NCBI GenBank assembly: GCA_024680055.1 | Contig: JAILCP010000022.1 | Location: 1-46,203, forward strand | DNA: 46,203 nucleotides | Direction of reading: 5' to 3' | Source: Lachnospiraceae bacterium | GTDB taxonomy: Bacteria; Bacillota; Clostridia; Lachnospirales; Lachnospiraceae | Part shown: positions 18,499 to 28,142 of the stretch, in pieces | Position numbering within the stretch: the first letter of the stretch is position 1 | Layout of the letters: each line of letters starts with the position of its first letter | Notes under the pieces: generated by a model | The model's database searches: none | Told to the model about the DNA's origin: nothing | Seen by the model: only the letters and a program-made list of their open reading frames with translations | Program-made: the position numbers and the translations under genes

Positions 18499-18504
18499 AT
18501 TATA
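18499..18504 (-). promoter_or_regulatory. possible -10 element upstream of tig
   Basis: TATAAT on the minus strand about 110 bases before the tig start. The -35 region at 17 bases (TAGATT) is poor. It would leave a leader of roughly 100 bases. No CIRCE-type or CtsR-type operator is visible nearby. Confidence 0.35.
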
Positions 18505-18538
18505 ACATAAGGATATTTTAAAATCTAGCCCAAAATCC

Positions 18539-18568
18539 TTGTTTTTCCTAACTTCTCTTTGCTATAAT
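18539..18568 (+). promoter_or_regulatory. promoter of the EamA transporter gene
   Basis: TTGTTT (18539-18544), an 18-base spacer and TGCTATAAT with a perfect -10 hexamer at 18563-18568. A GGGAGG ribosome site follows at 18583-18588 before the ATG at 18598. Confidence 0.65.
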
Positions 18569-18597
18569 AAACCTTATGAAAAAGGGAGGCCGATTAT

Positions 18598-19506
18598 ATG
18601 GGAAAGAAAGATAGAATTTTCGGAAGTTTTTGCGCAATTATGACAGGTGTATGCTGGGGAGTCTCCGGCGTATTTGGACAGTTTCTTTTTGAAACAAGGG
18701 GAGTTACATCACTTTGGCTGGTTCCTATCCGTATGTTTAGTGCCGGCTTATTTTTATTATGTTATTCCTTTTTAACACCATCCGGGCGACCACAGGCCGT
18801 GGCTCTGTTTCATAACAAAAGAGATTTGTTGCAATCCATTTTGGCAGGTGTTCTTGGAACCATGATGTTTCAGCTTTCTTTCTTTTTGGCGGTACAAAAT
18901 TCCAACGCCGGAACTGCCACCGTACTGCAATATCTTTGTCCGGTCATTACCATGCTGTACGTGTGTCTCCGAAGTCGTCTTCTCCCTACAAAGATTGATG
19001 TATTATCTATTATCCTGGCATTGTCAGGTATTTTCTTAATCTCTACCCACGGAAACTTCGGTTCCCTGGTCATTACCCCAGCTGCTCTATTCTGGGGTAT
19101 TGCAACTGCATTTTTTATGTTTTTAAACACCGTTATTCCGGAAGGTGTATACAAAAAATATCCATCCACCGTAGTTCTTGGATATGCCTTTGTATGCGGC
19201 GGTCTGGCATTGATTTTCATCTGCAGACCATGGCGTTACCATGTGGACATTGACCTTGCGGTTATTATTTCCATGGCCTTTATTATCTTAGGCGGTTCCG
19301 TGGCTGCATACATGTTTTACGGAAATGCCATTAAAAGAATCGGCTCTGCCAAATCTTCTTTGTTTGCTTCCAGCGAACCGGTAGCCGCAGCCCTTTTATC
19401 CGCAGTGTGGTTAAAAACCTCTTTTTCACCCATTGACCTGGTTGGTTTTGTACTGATTATTTCCACCCTGTTCATCCTTACGTTAAAAGGTGGATCTAAG
19501 AGTTAA
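18598..19506 (+). CDS. EamA/DMT-family transporter
   Basis: Inner-membrane protein of 302 residues with about ten hydrophobic helices arranged as two five-helix EamA repeats (GVCWGVSGVFGQFLF near the start; AALFWGIATAFFMFLN beginning the second half). The family exports metabolites such as amino acids or sugars; no substrate can be inferred. The gene has its own promoter and ribosome site and is divergent from tig. Its last four bases overlap the convergent MFS gene. Confidence 0.88.
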   Translation: MGKKDRIFGSFCAIMTGVCWGVSGVFGQFLFETRGVTSLWLVPIRMFSAGLFLLCYSFLTPSGRPQAVALFHNKRDLLQSILAGVLGTMMFQLSFFLAVQNSNAGTATVLQYLCPVITMLYVCLRSRLLPTKIDVLSIILALSGIFLISTHGNFGSLVITPAALFWGIATAFFMFLNTVIPEGVYKKYPSTVVLGYAFVCGGLALIFICRPWRYHVDIDLAVIISMAFIILGGSVAAYMFYGNAIKRIGSAKSSLFASSEPVAAALLSAVWLKTSFSPIDLVGFVLIISTLFILTLKGGSKS

Positions 19507-20729
19507 TCCTTCTTGTACAACAGAGGGAACTCCTTTTTATCAAGGAGATTTAAGGCCAGGCAAAAGCATAACAAAATGGCGGCAAATACCATTTCTGCCA
19601 TCCAGGCATTGGAAAAGCCTTTGGTATCCACAATTTTACCAAGTAAAATATTTCCCACAGAGGAAAATCCGTTTTGGAAAATCAAGGTGATGGCATGAAT
19701 CCTTCCCCAATGGGTGGAAGGCATTCTTCTGGTACAATAAGGGGATCCTCCAATCATACGAAATACTTCTCCCAGGGTAAAAATCACCATCAGGCAATAA
19801 TAAACGGGAATCATCTTTCCCACGGTAGCATACCCAAGCATGCCAAGACTTATGAGAAATTCTCCCAAAAATATCTTTCGAACATCTCTCATCTTACGAA
19901 AAACCGTAGTAATCATAGGTGTGGTAAGCACCACCACCAAGCCGTTGGTACTTGCCAAAGTTCCGAAAATAGTAGCTCCGGTTGCTCCGTAAAACCGTTC
20001 CAGGTTCAGCGGCAACAAATAATTGAATTGACCATATACAAGACCGCTAAATCCCGTCATAACAAAGTAGAGCAAAAGAATCTTTCGCTCCTTAATCAGT
20101 GCCATCAAACTAACGCCCTCCCGCTTTTGTTCGTAAACACTGTTATTCTCCTTTGGTACACTGAGCCGTTTGATAAAAAGCACAATCAAAATGGTGGAGG
20201 ACAATGTGGCAAAACCGGTAATGGCAAAGGACACGTTCAAATAATTCTTAAATAACAGTCCTCCTAAGGTAGGTGCCAAAACCACTCCCAGATTTCCTCC
20301 AAGATATTGCAGGCTATAGGCCTTTTCCCTGCTGTCCGAATCGCTTAAATCCGCAATCAGCGCCTCATAGGACGGTCCTTCAATGGTGGCAAATACACTG
20401 GCCACATAAAACAGCACCACGCTGACAATGGAAAGGGGCAGACAAGCCCCTGCAAGATAACAGCTGACTGTTACCAGATCGCAAATCACAATCAACCACT
20501 TCCGGTTGACGTAATCCGCCAGTTTCCCACCCACCAATACCATAGGCATTTGTACAAAGCTCATCACCATCACAATGGTGGCAATGATGGTGGCATTATA
20601 TCCCAGTTTGTTTTTCAAAATCAGGGTCATTACAGGCCATATCAAAGACCCCATACTGGTCACCATACGGCCGAAAAACAATACATAAATTTCTTTACTT
20701 AAATTCCGATACTGATTCAAAAATTTCAT
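19503..20729 (-). CDS. MFS transporter
   Basis: A membrane protein of about 408 residues with roughly twelve hydrophobic helices and the MFS loop motif GGKLADYVNRKW between helices 2 and 3. It resembles the drug or small-molecule efflux branch of the superfamily, but the substrate is unknown. I prefer the ATG at 20729 (MKFLNQYRN) because TGGAG lies just upstream; ATGs at 20750 and 20738 are alternatives. It lies convergent to the EamA gene and downstream of brnQ. Two alternative hairpins lie directly before its start. Confidence 0.88.
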   Translation of the reverse strand: MKFLNQYRNLSKEIYVLFFGRMVTSMGSLIWPVMTLILKNKLGYNATIIATIVMVMSFVQMPMVLVGGKLADYVNRKWLIVICDLVTVSCYLAGACLPLSIVSVVLFYVASVFATIEGPSYEALIADLSDSDSREKAYSLQYLGGNLGVVLAPTLGGLLFKNYLNVSFAITGFATLSSTILIVLFIKRLSVPKENNSVYEQKREGVSLMALIKERKILLLYFVMTGFSGLVYGQFNYLLPLNLERFYGATGATIFGTLASTNGLVVVLTTPMITTVFRKMRDVRKIFLGEFLISLGMLGYATVGKMIPVYYCLMVIFTLGEVFRMIGGSPYCTRRMPSTHWGRIHAITLIFQNGFSSVGNILLGKIVDTKGFSNAWMAEMVFAAILLCFCLALNLLDKKEFPLLYKKD

Positions 20730-20752
20730 AACCGTCTCCATATCTTTCATTC

Positions 20753-20780
20753 ACATCCGGTAGGATGTCACCCACCGGAT
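20753..20780 (-). promoter_or_regulatory. mutually exclusive hairpins in front of the MFS gene
   Basis: ATCCGGT (20755-20761) pairs with ACCGGAT (20774-20780); the first arm can instead form ACATCC-GGTA-GGATGT (20753-20768). The two folds cannot coexist. No T tract follows, so any control would be over translation or as an operator. By eye only. Confidence 0.4.
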
Positions 20781-20789
20781 TTTCTACGC

Positions 20790-20821
20790 AAAAAAGGGAT
20801 TGAGGGCAACGCCTCAATCCC
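20790..20821 (-). terminator. terminator after brnQ
   Basis: On the minus strand GGGATTGAGG, a 6-base loop and CCTCAATCCC are followed by TTTTTT. It lies 22 bases after the brnQ stop and separates brnQ from the MFS gene. Confidence 0.9.
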
Positions 20822-20843
20822 ATTATAACCTACTTTATATGCT

Positions 20844-22142
20844 TTAGATATTATAAGTTACCGTATTTTTTTCATTCACAAATTTACCTACAACCACACC
20901 TACACAAAGACCGATAACTGCCGGTAATACCCAGGCGAATCCAAGTGATGCCAGTGGAAGCATTGCGGTAATTTCTTTCAGGTCGGAAATGCTTTCTACC
21001 AAATGAATCACTACAAATGCTGCGGTTCCAACCACTGCTCCGATACGTCCTGTTCTGCCAAGAACGCTTTCCTTCACAAAAGCAAGAATGATTAATACCA
21101 GCAAGATCGGATAAATCAAATCCAAAATCGGAGATGCCAGTTTAATAATATTGTCCAATCCGATGTTGCAGATAAATGCACTGAAAATACAAATTACAAT
21201 ACAGGACAATTTATAGGAAACCTTTCCTCCGGATACTTTTTCAAAATAAGCCGCACAGGATGACACCAAGCCGATGGCTGTGGTTAAACAGGCCGCTGCA
21301 ACAATGACACCAAGTACCACTTTTCCTGCAGGTCCCAAAATGTCTTCGGAAAGTTTCAACAAAATATCCGCACGACCAAAGTCTGCAGGATAAATCTTGG
21401 AAACCGTTGCTCCAAGATATGCAAGACCACCATACACCAATGTTAAAGCCACACCGGCAATAAGGCAGGCACCTTTCATCATCTTGCCTTCTGCCTTTCG
21501 ATCTTCCAGTTTATAATCTCTGATCTGGGCAATAATCACAATGGAAAATGCCATTCCTGCAATGATATCCATGGTCTGATATCCTGTTGTTACACCGGAA
21601 TGCACAGATTCGTAAACAGAATCACCAACTCCGATGGTTCCAAGGGGATTCACAACTCCCTTTATAATCAAAACCCCAAGAGTAATCAACAAAATCGGAG
21701 CCAAAACTGATCCGATAATATCGATAATCTTTGATGGTCGAATGGTTAACACTAATACAATTGCAAAAAATACAATAGAAAATACCACAGAATTAATTCC
21801 CGGCAACAGTGGCTCACAGGTTAATTCATAGGTGGTTGCTGCGGTTCTTGGAATGGCAACCAAAGGTCCGATGCAAATGTACATTGCCAGCATCAAAACC
21901 ACCGAAAGTCGTTTTCCAAGAATTCCAACGATTCCATCGGTTCCTCCCTCTTTGTGTTGAACCAGATTCAAAACTATCATGGATAAAATAACGTCCATGA
22001 ATGCAAACCCGGCAAATCCAATAATCCAGTTGGTACCTGAATGCATTCCAAGGAATGGTGGAAAAATCAGATTTCCGGCACCAAAAAGCATTGCAAATAC
22101 AGCAAAGCCTACTACGAATGTGTTTTTTACGCTCGACTTCAT
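20844..22142 (-). CDS. brnQ: branched-chain amino acid transport system II carrier (BrnQ)
   Basis: Membrane carrier of 432 residues with about twelve hydrophobic helices and the family landmarks GFAVFAMLFGAGNLIFPPFLG (split across helix 1), YICIGPLVAIPRTAATTYE and AACLTTAIGLVSSCAAYF. The family imports leucine, isoleucine and valine with sodium or protons, which suits a Stickland fermenter that oxidises branched-chain amino acids. It is divergent from a LysR gene that may control it. GGGAGG precedes the ATG, and a TATAAT lies about 45 bases before that. Confidence 0.93.
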   Translation of the reverse strand: MKSSVKNTFVVGFAVFAMLFGAGNLIFPPFLGMHSGTNWIIGFAGFAFMDVILSMIVLNLVQHKEGGTDGIVGILGKRLSVVLMLAMYICIGPLVAIPRTAATTYELTCEPLLPGINSVVFSIVFFAIVLVLTIRPSKIIDIIGSVLAPILLITLGVLIIKGVVNPLGTIGVGDSVYESVHSGVTTGYQTMDIIAGMAFSIVIIAQIRDYKLEDRKAEGKMMKGACLIAGVALTLVYGGLAYLGATVSKIYPADFGRADILLKLSEDILGPAGKVVLGVIVAAACLTTAIGLVSSCAAYFEKVSGGKVSYKLSCIVICIFSAFICNIGLDNIIKLASPILDLIYPILLVLIILAFVKESVLGRTGRIGAVVGTAAFVVIHLVESISDLKEITAMLPLASLGFAWVLPAVIGLCVGVVVGKFVNEKNTVTYNI

Positions 22143-22195
22143 TATATAATCCTCCCTAGAACTTAAAAATTCCTCCTGAATTATATCTCAGCTTC

Positions 22196-22224
22196 TTGAA
22201 ACCCGTAAAATTAATTGTTATAAT
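22196..22224 (+). promoter_or_regulatory. promoter of the second LysR gene
   Basis: TTGAAA (22196-22201), a 17-base spacer and TATAAT (22219-22224). The transcript start would fall near 22231, 30 bases before the ATG. Confidence 0.75.
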
Positions 22225-22230
22225 TGAAAT

Positions 22231-22247
22231 AATCAAATTAATTGATT
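22231..22247. promoter_or_regulatory. palindrome with LysR-box (T-N11-A) form
   Basis: AATCAA-ATTAA-TTGATT is a perfect inverted repeat containing T-N11-A. It covers the predicted start of the LysR transcript, the usual position for autorepression, and lies in the brnQ/lysR divergent gap. Confidence 0.5.
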
Positions 22248-22261
22248 TGCATGGAGGATTT

Positions 22262-23149
22262 ATGGAACTAAGAAATTTAAGGACTTTTTTGGAAGTCGCC
22301 GATTCCGGAAACTTTACCAAAACAGCTGCCAGCCTTGGATATTCTCAATCGGCTGTAACGGCACAAATCAAACAATTGGAGGGGGAACTTGGTGTTCCCG
22401 TATTTGACCGACTTGGCAAATCCATCAGCTTAACAGAGGCAGGACGAACACTTTATTCTTATGCCCAACAGATGATGTCCATTGAAAACGAGGCATTGAC
22501 CACCATCAAAAATACCGATGCCATGACGGGAGAACTGCGAATGGCCATTGACGAGTCCCTTGCCACCAGTTTTTTACCCGACATTTTAAATCACTACCGG
22601 GAACAATATCCGGATGTGGACTTAATTGTTCGAGTGGCCGGTTTTAACACCATGCAAAACCTGATCAAAGACAATGTAATCGATATTATATATACCTTAG
22701 ACCGTTTGGACATTAAAAGCGAACTGGAGCGTCCTCGTGTTTTGGAGGAACCCATTTATTTCATCGCACCTTCCGATCACCCTTTAAGTCAAAAGGAGAC
22801 CGTGTCCATTAAAGAAATTGTAAAAGAACCTTTTATTTTTACAGACAGTGAATCCATTTATCGAATTGAGTTGGAGACCCGACTTGCTGCCATGAATCTG
22901 AAAATCAGACCGTTTCTGGAAGTACAGAACACCGACATTATTTGCCGACTTGTATCAAAAGGCATTGGACTTGCCTTTGTTCCGGCTTGCGTTGCCAAAA
23001 GTTACGTCAAAGACGGAAAGGTTACTGTCCTGGATGTTCCGGATGTGGACATTCACATGTACCGCCAGTTTTTATACCACAAAGATAAATGGCAGACTCC
23101 TCAAATGAAGGCCATGTGCCAGCTTTTGACGGAAATCGATTTTAATTAA
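22262..23149 (+). CDS. LysR-family transcriptional regulator
   Basis: A regulator of 295 residues with an N-terminal helix-turn-helix (LRTFLEVADSGNFTKTAASL, SQSAVTAQIKQLE) and a LysR effector domain. The ATG at 22262 has GGAGG six bases upstream; a longer reading from 22196 runs through the promoter and is rejected. It is divergent from brnQ and convergent with hutI, so plausible targets are brnQ and itself; a link to hut is less likely given the terminator between them. Confidence 0.9.
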   Translation: MELRNLRTFLEVADSGNFTKTAASLGYSQSAVTAQIKQLEGELGVPVFDRLGKSISLTEAGRTLYSYAQQMMSIENEALTTIKNTDAMTGELRMAIDESLATSFLPDILNHYREQYPDVDLIVRVAGFNTMQNLIKDNVIDIIYTLDRLDIKSELERPRVLEEPIYFIAPSDHPLSQKETVSIKEIVKEPFIFTDSESIYRIELETRLAAMNLKIRPFLEVQNTDIICRLVSKGIGLAFVPACVAKSYVKDGKVTVLDVPDVDIHMYRQFLYHKDKWQTPQMKAMCQLLTEIDFN

Positions 23150-23161
23150 CCACCATAAACC

Positions 23162-23198
23162 AAGAGCCGGACATATTTCATATGTCCGACTCTTTTTT
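23162..23198. terminator. bidirectional terminator between lysR and hutI
   Basis: AGAGCCGGACATA and TATGTCCGACTCT pair almost perfectly around a short loop and are followed by TTTTTT on the plus strand. The convergent hutI gene stops at 23200. The minus-strand T tract is weaker. Confidence 0.85.
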
Positions 23199-23199
23199 C

Positions 23200-24459
23200 T
23201 TACAGCTCTTTTTTGATTTTAATTTCTTCTCCGTTTTTAATCACAGTATCCACAATGTTCATTGCAGTACAGTATGGTAAAAACTGAATGGACGGCTTAT
23301 CAAGGATTACCATATCCGCCTTTTTCCCAACTTCAATGCTTCCCACTGTATTCAATCGTCCCACTGCTGCCGCTCCGTTCACTGTCATGGCATTTAAGAC
23401 CTCTTCAATACTCAGATGCATATATATGCAGGAAATGGCAATCATAAGGGGAATGCTGCAGGTATGACAGCTGCCCGGATTGTAATCCGATGCAATGGCC
23501 ACGGCGCACCCCTGATCGATCATCTTTCTTCCCCTTGCATACTCTGCCCCAAGGGAAAAGGCCGTAGCCGGTAAAAGGGTGGCCACCGTTGTACCCTTTG
23601 CCAGTTTTTCTATACTTTCATCGGAGGCCATCAAAAGGTGATCCGCAGAGGTACAACCCTCTTCCACCGCCATGGCACTTCCTCCAAGATCGTTCATTTC
23701 ATCTGCATGAACCTTCAGCTTAAATCCCAGCTTTTTGGCTCCCTGCAAATAATATCTGGAATCTTCGATTCCAAACACGCCTTTTTCGGTAAAAATGTCT
23801 GCAAACTCTGCCAGATTTCTTTCCTTCACCAAAGGCATCACCTCATTGAGGCAATAATCGATAAACTCTTTATCCCTTCCTTTGTACTCCGGCGGAACAG
23901 CGTGAGGTCCAAGATAGGTTCTGACAATATCAAGGGGATGTTCTTTATCAAGTTCCTCCATTACTTCCAGCATGGTAAGCTCCGTGTCTTTATCCATACC
24001 GTAACCGCTTTTGCCCTCCACTGTGGTAACACCATAAGAAAGCATGCGGTTCATGCGCTCCAGGCCCTCTTTTTTCAATTCCTGCTTTGATGCATTTCGT
24101 GTGGCATTCATGGTGGAGGCAATTCCACCTCCACGCTCCATAATAGACATGTAGGAATCTCCTTTTAACCGCCAGGAAAACTCATCTGCACGATATCCGC
24201 CAAAGATAAAATGGGTGTGAGAGTCCACGAATCCCGGAATTACCGCATGGCCTTTTGCATCGATTACGTCATAACCTGCAAAATCGCCGTATTTGGCTTT
24301 TACCTCCCCGGTGGTTCCCACAAATACAATCTTTCCATCTTCCATAACCACGGCGCCGTCTGTAATCATGCCCACATCCGACATTTCTTTTCCATGCTTT
24401 GGTCCAAGTGTCCTGCAGGTAGCCAGCTCTGTGGCGTGAAGTATCGCTTTTTTACTCAT
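23200..24459 (-). CDS. hutI: imidazolonepropionase HutI
   Basis: Zinc or iron amidohydrolase of about 419 residues for the third step of histidine degradation, opening imidazolone-propionate to N-formimino-L-glutamate. Metal ligands are visible in DSHTHFIFGGYR (HxH) and KVHADEMND; ASDYNPGSCHT supplies the late Asp. The ATG at 24459 lies one base after the hutU stop; a longer reading from 24495 overlaps hutU and is rejected. The enzyme that would take formiminoglutamate further is not in the window. Confidence 0.96.
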   Translation of the reverse strand: MSKKAILHATELATCRTLGPKHGKEMSDVGMITDGAVVMEDGKIVFVGTTGEVKAKYGDFAGYDVIDAKGHAVIPGFVDSHTHFIFGGYRADEFSWRLKGDSYMSIMERGGGIASTMNATRNASKQELKKEGLERMNRMLSYGVTTVEGKSGYGMDKDTELTMLEVMEELDKEHPLDIVRTYLGPHAVPPEYKGRDKEFIDYCLNEVMPLVKERNLAEFADIFTEKGVFGIEDSRYYLQGAKKLGFKLKVHADEMNDLGGSAMAVEEGCTSADHLLMASDESIEKLAKGTTVATLLPATAFSLGAEYARGRKMIDQGCAVAIASDYNPGSCHTCSIPLMIAISCIYMHLSIEEVLNAMTVNGAAAVGRLNTVGSIEVGKKADMVILDKPSIQFLPYCTAMNIVDTVIKNGEEIKIKKEL

Positions 24460-24460
24460 G

Positions 24461-26488
24461 TTATTTGATTCCCTTTCCTTCGCATACCTTATCAATCAAA
24501 TCGTCACAGGCAATGTAAGGTATGGTAATGTGATCTGTATCTTTTCGTAATTTGTTGTATTCCGCTGCAGTCTCAACGGAATGCTCATTTCTTGCCCAGC
24601 TTCTTCTGGATACACCCACCATGGTGTCCCACATAATGGCTTTTTTAATAATGTCATCCACGCGCTGGCTTCCATCAAGCACCAGTCCGAATCCTCCGTT
24701 GATTCCTTTGCTGATGCCAACGCCACCGCCGTTATGAAGGGCCACAAGGCTCATTCCTCTTGCGGCATTTCCCGCATAACACTGAATGGCCATATCTGCA
24801 GTAATGTTGGAACCGTCGTAAATATTGGAGGTTTCACGATATGGAGAATCCGTTCCACCGGTATCATGATGATCTCTTCCAAGCATCACCGGACCGATTT
24901 CCCCTTCACGTACCATTTTGTTAAAACGAAGGGCAATGTCTCTTCTTCCCGCTGCGTCCTGATATAAAATACGGCACTGGGTTCCCACTACCAGGCGGTT
25001 CTTTTTGGCATCGCGAATCCAGATATAGTTATCTCTGTCCTGACCGCGGCGATTTGGATCAATCACATCCATGGCGGCCTGATCGGTTTTGTAAAGATCC
25101 TCTTCTTTACCGCTTAAGCAGCACCAACGAAACGGGCCGTATCCGTAGTCAAACAGCATTGGTCCCATAATATCTTCCACATAGGATGGGAAAATAAATC
25201 CTTCCGAGTCATCCTTTTTATTCTTACAAATTTCTGTTGCCCCTGCATCGTAACATGCCTTCATAAAGGCATTTCCGTAATCAAAGAAATAGGTTCCCTG
25301 ATCAACCAACTGTTTTACCAGTTTAAAATGTTTATTCAAAGACTGATTTACCAGTTCAATAAACTTCTCCTTATCATTGGCAAGAAGGTTGGTTCTTTCC
25401 TCAAAGGAAATTCCCTGTGGGCAATAGCCTCCATCGTATGGAACATGACAGGATGTCTGGTCGGATAAAAGGTCAATGTGTATCTTTTCATCCACGGCAT
25501 ACTGAAGCAGATCCACCACATTTCCGTGATAAGCAATGGAAATGGTTTTCTTCTCATCCATGTATTTCTTTGCTGTATCAAAAGCCTCTTTTGGAGTCTT
25601 GGCAATCAAAGAAACCCAGCCCTGGTTATGTCTTGTTTCAATACGGGACATATCCACTTCTGCAATAATGCCCACACCGTTGGCAATTTCAACTGCCTTT
25701 GGCTGTGCACCGCTCATTCCTCCAAGGCCGCTTGTTACAAACAAATGACCGCTTAAATCTCCGTCAGCCGGAATGCCAAGCTTTAATCTTCCTGCATTTA
25801 AAATGGTATTAAAGGTTCCATGTACAATTCCCTGAGGTCCGATGTACATCCAGCCTCCCGCCGTCATCTGGCCGTAGCTGCTGCATCCCATGGCGGTTGC
25901 TTTTGCCCAATCCTGTGGATTATCGTGCATACCCACCATCAGTCCGTTGGTAATGGTAACCCTTGGACTTGTTTTGTGAGAACGGAAAAGTCCAAGAGGA
26001 TTTCCGGACATCATCACAAGGGTCTGCTCATCGGTTAAGGCTTCCAGATACTTTTTAATCAACTGATACTGCATCCAGTTCTGGCACACCTGACCGGTCT
26101 CTCCATAGGTTACCAGTTCGTACGGATAAAGGGCCACCTCATGGTCCAGGTTATTGTCAATCATAACCTGCATGGCTTTTCCTTCAATGCAGTTTCCTTT
26201 GTATTCATCAATTGGTTTTCCGTAGATACGCTCCTTTGGCATAAAACGGTAACCATAAATACGTCCTCTTGTTAAAAGTTCCTCCAAAAACTCCGGTGCC
26301 AGGGTTTCGTGCAAAGATTCCGGCACGTATCGAAGGGCATTTTTTAACGCCAGCTTAATCTCACGGTCTGTTAATGTCAACTCTCGTTTTGGAGCTCTTC
26401 GTACCTTTGGATCAAAGGTTGGGTACTCCGGTAATACATCATCTAATTTAATGGTCATAGCCTGTGCAATTTCTGCATTACTTAACAT
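24461..26488 (-). CDS. hutU: urocanate hydratase HutU (long form)
   Basis: NAD-dependent urocanase of 675 residues, converting urocanate to imidazolone-propionate. Bacillus and Pseudomonas enzymes are near 550 residues, while this matches the longer form found in some Firmicutes and animals. Recognisable segments are VMMSGNPLGLFRSHK, ATAMGCSSYGQMTAGGWMYIGPQG, SGLGGMSGAQPKA and the late GRDHHDTGGTDSPYRET. GGGAGG precedes the ATG, and the gene lies 13 bases after hutH. Identity is secure. Confidence 0.96.
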   Translation of the reverse strand: MLSNAEIAQAMTIKLDDVLPEYPTFDPKVRRAPKRELTLTDREIKLALKNALRYVPESLHETLAPEFLEELLTRGRIYGYRFMPKERIYGKPIDEYKGNCIEGKAMQVMIDNNLDHEVALYPYELVTYGETGQVCQNWMQYQLIKKYLEALTDEQTLVMMSGNPLGLFRSHKTSPRVTITNGLMVGMHDNPQDWAKATAMGCSSYGQMTAGGWMYIGPQGIVHGTFNTILNAGRLKLGIPADGDLSGHLFVTSGLGGMSGAQPKAVEIANGVGIIAEVDMSRIETRHNQGWVSLIAKTPKEAFDTAKKYMDEKKTISIAYHGNVVDLLQYAVDEKIHIDLLSDQTSCHVPYDGGYCPQGISFEERTNLLANDKEKFIELVNQSLNKHFKLVKQLVDQGTYFFDYGNAFMKACYDAGATEICKNKKDDSEGFIFPSYVEDIMGPMLFDYGYGPFRWCCLSGKEEDLYKTDQAAMDVIDPNRRGQDRDNYIWIRDAKKNRLVVGTQCRILYQDAAGRRDIALRFNKMVREGEIGPVMLGRDHHDTGGTDSPYRETSNIYDGSNITADMAIQCYAGNAARGMSLVALHNGGGVGISKGINGGFGLVLDGSQRVDDIIKKAIMWDTMVGVSRRSWARNEHSVETAAEYNKLRKDTDHITIPYIACDDLIDKVCEGKGIK

Positions 26489-26501
26489 GATTTTTCCTCC
26501 C

Positions 26502-28028
26502 TTAAAACTTAATTTCTCCGGCCTTCTCTTCTACGGCCTCCACCATTTTTCCGCTGATAATGGTTTCTTCGCAACTGTTAATATCTTCATAAAGCGGTCT
26601 GTCATCTTCCAATTTATCACAGACAGATCGAATTACTTCATAAGCCGGTTTGGTTCCAAGTCCAAGTCCCTTATCTCCTCTAAGATCGATGGCCTGGCAG
26701 GCACACATCAATTCCATAGCCAAAACACGTCTTGCATTTTTCATAATGCTGTTGGCTTTTCTTGCTGCAATGGTTCCCATACTTACATGGTCTTCCTGGT
26801 TTGCGGAAGACGGAATGCTGTCCACACTGGCAGGATGGGCAAGCACCTTGTTCTCCGATACAAGGGATGCGGCAGAATACTGTACAATCATAAATCCGGA
26901 ATTTAATCCACCGTTCTCCACAAGGAAAGCCGGAAGATTGGAAAGGGCCGGATTCACCAAACGCTCCAAACGTCGTTCTGACACGTTGGCAATTTCAGAA
27001 AGTGCAATTCCAAGGAAGTCAAAGGAAAGTGCCATTGGCTGTCCGTGGAAGTTTCCGCCGGAAATGCCCTCCATGGTATCTGCAAAAATAATCGGGTTAT
27101 CCGTTACGGAATTCATTTCAATCTCAATCTGCTCTTTTACATAGTTCACCGCATCTTTGCTGGCTCCGTGAATCTGCGGAACGCAGCGAAGAGAATAGGC
27201 ATCCTGCACCTTGATTTCACCCTGGCGGGTAACATTTTTACTTCCTTCAAGTAAGTGTGCAATAATGGCCGCACTGTCCATCTGACCCTGATGAGGTCTT
27301 ACGGTGTGCATCCTACTCTGCAGCGCATCAATGACACCGTTTTGTGCTTCAAAACTAAGGGCTGCAGCCACATCTGCCACCTTCAAAAGGTTTAAGGCAT
27401 CGTACATGGTAAGCGCACCCACCGCGTTCATAACCTGGGTTCCGTTGATTAAGGCAAGTCCTTCTTTTTCCGTTAATTCCACCGGGGTAATGCCCGCTTT
27501 TTCCATTGCAAGGGCGCCATCCAATTCTTCACCCTGGTAATAGGCTCTTCCAAGCCCAATCATAACAAGGACCATATGGGACAATGGCGCAAGGTCTCCG
27601 CTGGCTCCAAGGGATCCTTTTTCCGGAATCACCGGTATCACATCTTTGTTAATCATGGCAATTAAGGTTTCCAGGGTTTCCATTCGAATACCGGAAAAAC
27701 CTTTTGCAAGATTGTTTACACGAAGTAACATAATGGTTTTACTAACATCTTTTGGCAGAGGGTCACCGGCTCCCACTGCATGGGTTACAATCAGATTTCT
27801 CTGCAACTTTTTGGATTCCTCTGTGGGAATCACCGTATTACAAAAACTACCAAATCCTGTGGTTACACCATACACCACTTTTTTCTGTGCAATAATATCA
27901 TCCACAACTTTACGAGAACGCAGAACATTCTCTTTTGCTTTTTGCGATAACTCCACCTTCGCCCCGTTGCGGGCAACTGCCACAACATCATTCAGGGTAA
28001 GGTCTTCTCCTGTGATAATAACCTTCAT
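26502..28028 (-). CDS. hutH: histidine ammonia-lyase HutH
   Basis: Lyase of 508 residues that converts histidine to urocanate and ammonia. The Ala-Ser-Gly triad that forms the MIO cofactor is in KGSLGASGDLAPLSH (about 140-154). Other landmarks are YGVTTGFGSF, GLALINGTQ and QEDHVSMGTIAARKA. AAAGGAGA precedes the ATG. It is the first structural gene of hutHUI and is preceded by a leader reading frame and terminator (28116-28249), so expression probably depends on read-through. Confidence 0.97.
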   Translation of the reverse strand: MKVIITGEDLTLNDVVAVARNGAKVELSQKAKENVLRSRKVVDDIIAQKKVVYGVTTGFGSFCNTVIPTEESKKLQRNLIVTHAVGAGDPLPKDVSKTIMLLRVNNLAKGFSGIRMETLETLIAMINKDVIPVIPEKGSLGASGDLAPLSHMVLVMIGLGRAYYQGEELDGALAMEKAGITPVELTEKEGLALINGTQVMNAVGALTMYDALNLLKVADVAAALSFEAQNGVIDALQSRMHTVRPHQGQMDSAAIIAHLLEGSKNVTRQGEIKVQDAYSLRCVPQIHGASKDAVNYVKEQIEIEMNSVTDNPIIFADTMEGISGGNFHGQPMALSFDFLGIALSEIANVSERRLERLVNPALSNLPAFLVENGGLNSGFMIVQYSAASLVSENKVLAHPASVDSIPSSANQEDHVSMGTIAARKANSIMKNARRVLAMELMCACQAIDLRGDKGLGLGTKPAYEVIRSVCDKLEDDRPLYEDINSCEETIISGKMVEAVEEKAGEIKF

Positions 28029-28115
28029 GTACGTCTCCTTTACTTTTAAATTTTCTCCTGTCTTCCCCCTATCGTCGCTTTATTCTGATAAAGTGTTACA
28101 AAATGAAAGCGCAAT

Positions 28116-28142
28116 AAAAAAGAGGTAGCCAAAAGCTACCTC
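28116..28142 (-). terminator. intrinsic terminator/attenuator in the hut leader
   Basis: On the minus strand GAGGTAGC (28142-28135), a 5-base loop and GCTACCTC (28129-28122) form a perfect 8-pair stem followed by TTTTTT (28121-28116). It lies about 90 bases before hutH and downstream of the leader promoter. The leader reading frame stops inside its 5' arm. Confidence 0.88.
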
